From Arthrobacter sp. zg-Y820 (GTDB lineage: Bacteria > Actinomycetota > Actinomycetes > Actinomycetales > Micrococcaceae): a DNA stretch of 64,000 nt. The notes below the pieces were generated by a model that was given only the letters and a program-made list of their open reading frames with translations, was not told where the DNA came from and ran no database searches. Numbering within the stretch: the stretch's first letter is position 1; each line of letters opens with the position of its first letter. The DNA is taken from the NCBI RefSeq assembly GCF_030142155.1, contig NZ_CP126247.1, forward strand, positions 2,666,001 through 2,730,000, written 5' to 3'. The position numbers and the translations under genes were made by a program. Below are positions 63,996-64,000 of this stretch, one piece after another.

Positions 63996-64000
63996 TTAGA

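Overview
The window is high-GC DNA from an actinobacterium, most likely a member of the Micrococcaceae close to Arthrobacter. This is inferred from gene content and not from any database search: NucS mismatch endonuclease, a MurA with Asp in place of the catalytic Cys, ClpS beside a DUF2017 protein, DUF3039 and DUF2550 proteins, murI/MBL/rph/rdgB in a row, a short ATP synthase epsilon subunit, and frequent GTG/TTG starts. About 57 protein genes fill nearly all of the sequence. I see no rRNA, tRNA, CRISPR array, insertion sequence or prophage, so this looks like chromosomal backbone with a few accessory transport and catabolic blocks.

Layout. 1-5.3 kb: a peptide ABC importer split over three transcription units (two permeases +, a fused double ATPase -, a Tat-type lipoprotein binding protein +). 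5.4-10.2 kb: malate:quinone oxidoreductase and an RND exporter. 10.3-12.9 kb: flavin-dependent LLM oxidoreductase, MarR regulator and short-chain dehydrogenase, with a candidate operator over the first promoter. 12.9-17.9 kb: MFS exporter with an M20 peptidase, then a divergent Lrp/AsnC regulator and amino acid permease. 17.9-18.9 kb: the largest gene-poor stretch, holding a 43-residue basic protein and several short repeats. 18.9-22.2 kb: 2-oxoacid dehydrogenase E1 alpha and beta, a stand-alone lipoyl domain and an alpha/beta hydrolase. 22.4-23.7 kb: a Ser/Thr kinase and a small acidic protein. 23.8-28.9 kb: a TauT/NitT-type ABC importer operon ending in a benzoylformate-decarboxylase-like TPP enzyme. 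29-36.2 kb: MFS protein, secreted M14 carboxypeptidase, SbcCD nuclease. 36.2-43.8 kb: aquaporin, a degenerate ADP-ribosylglycohydrolase, DEDDh-BRCT exonuclease, DedA, RdgB, RNase PH, MBL hydrolase, MurI. 43.8-46.9 kb: DUF2017, ClpS, and PncB-PncA for NAD salvage. 46.9-53 kb: helicase, MFS, DUF3039, ABC exporter. 53-58.6 kb: OYE-type reductase, CnoX-like thioredoxin/TPR protein, an unknown membrane protein, AI-2E-family protein. 58.6-64 kb: small zinc-binding protein, NucS, cold shock protein, MurA, DUF2550, AtpC, AtpD.

The most unusual signals are: (i) an E1-alpha/E1-beta operon whose 'E2' is only a lipoyl domain followed by a separate alpha/beta hydrolase, resembling a split AcoC; (ii) an ADP-ribosylglycohydrolase relative in which both metal-binding Asp motifs are replaced by Ala/Gly; (iii) a four-copy short repeat arranged two forward, two inverted near 18.6-18.7 kb; and (iv) a TPP decarboxylase lacking one expected active-site His, encoded in an ABC importer operon with a clear promoter and palindrome. 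I did not find a recognisable new defence system or mobile element.
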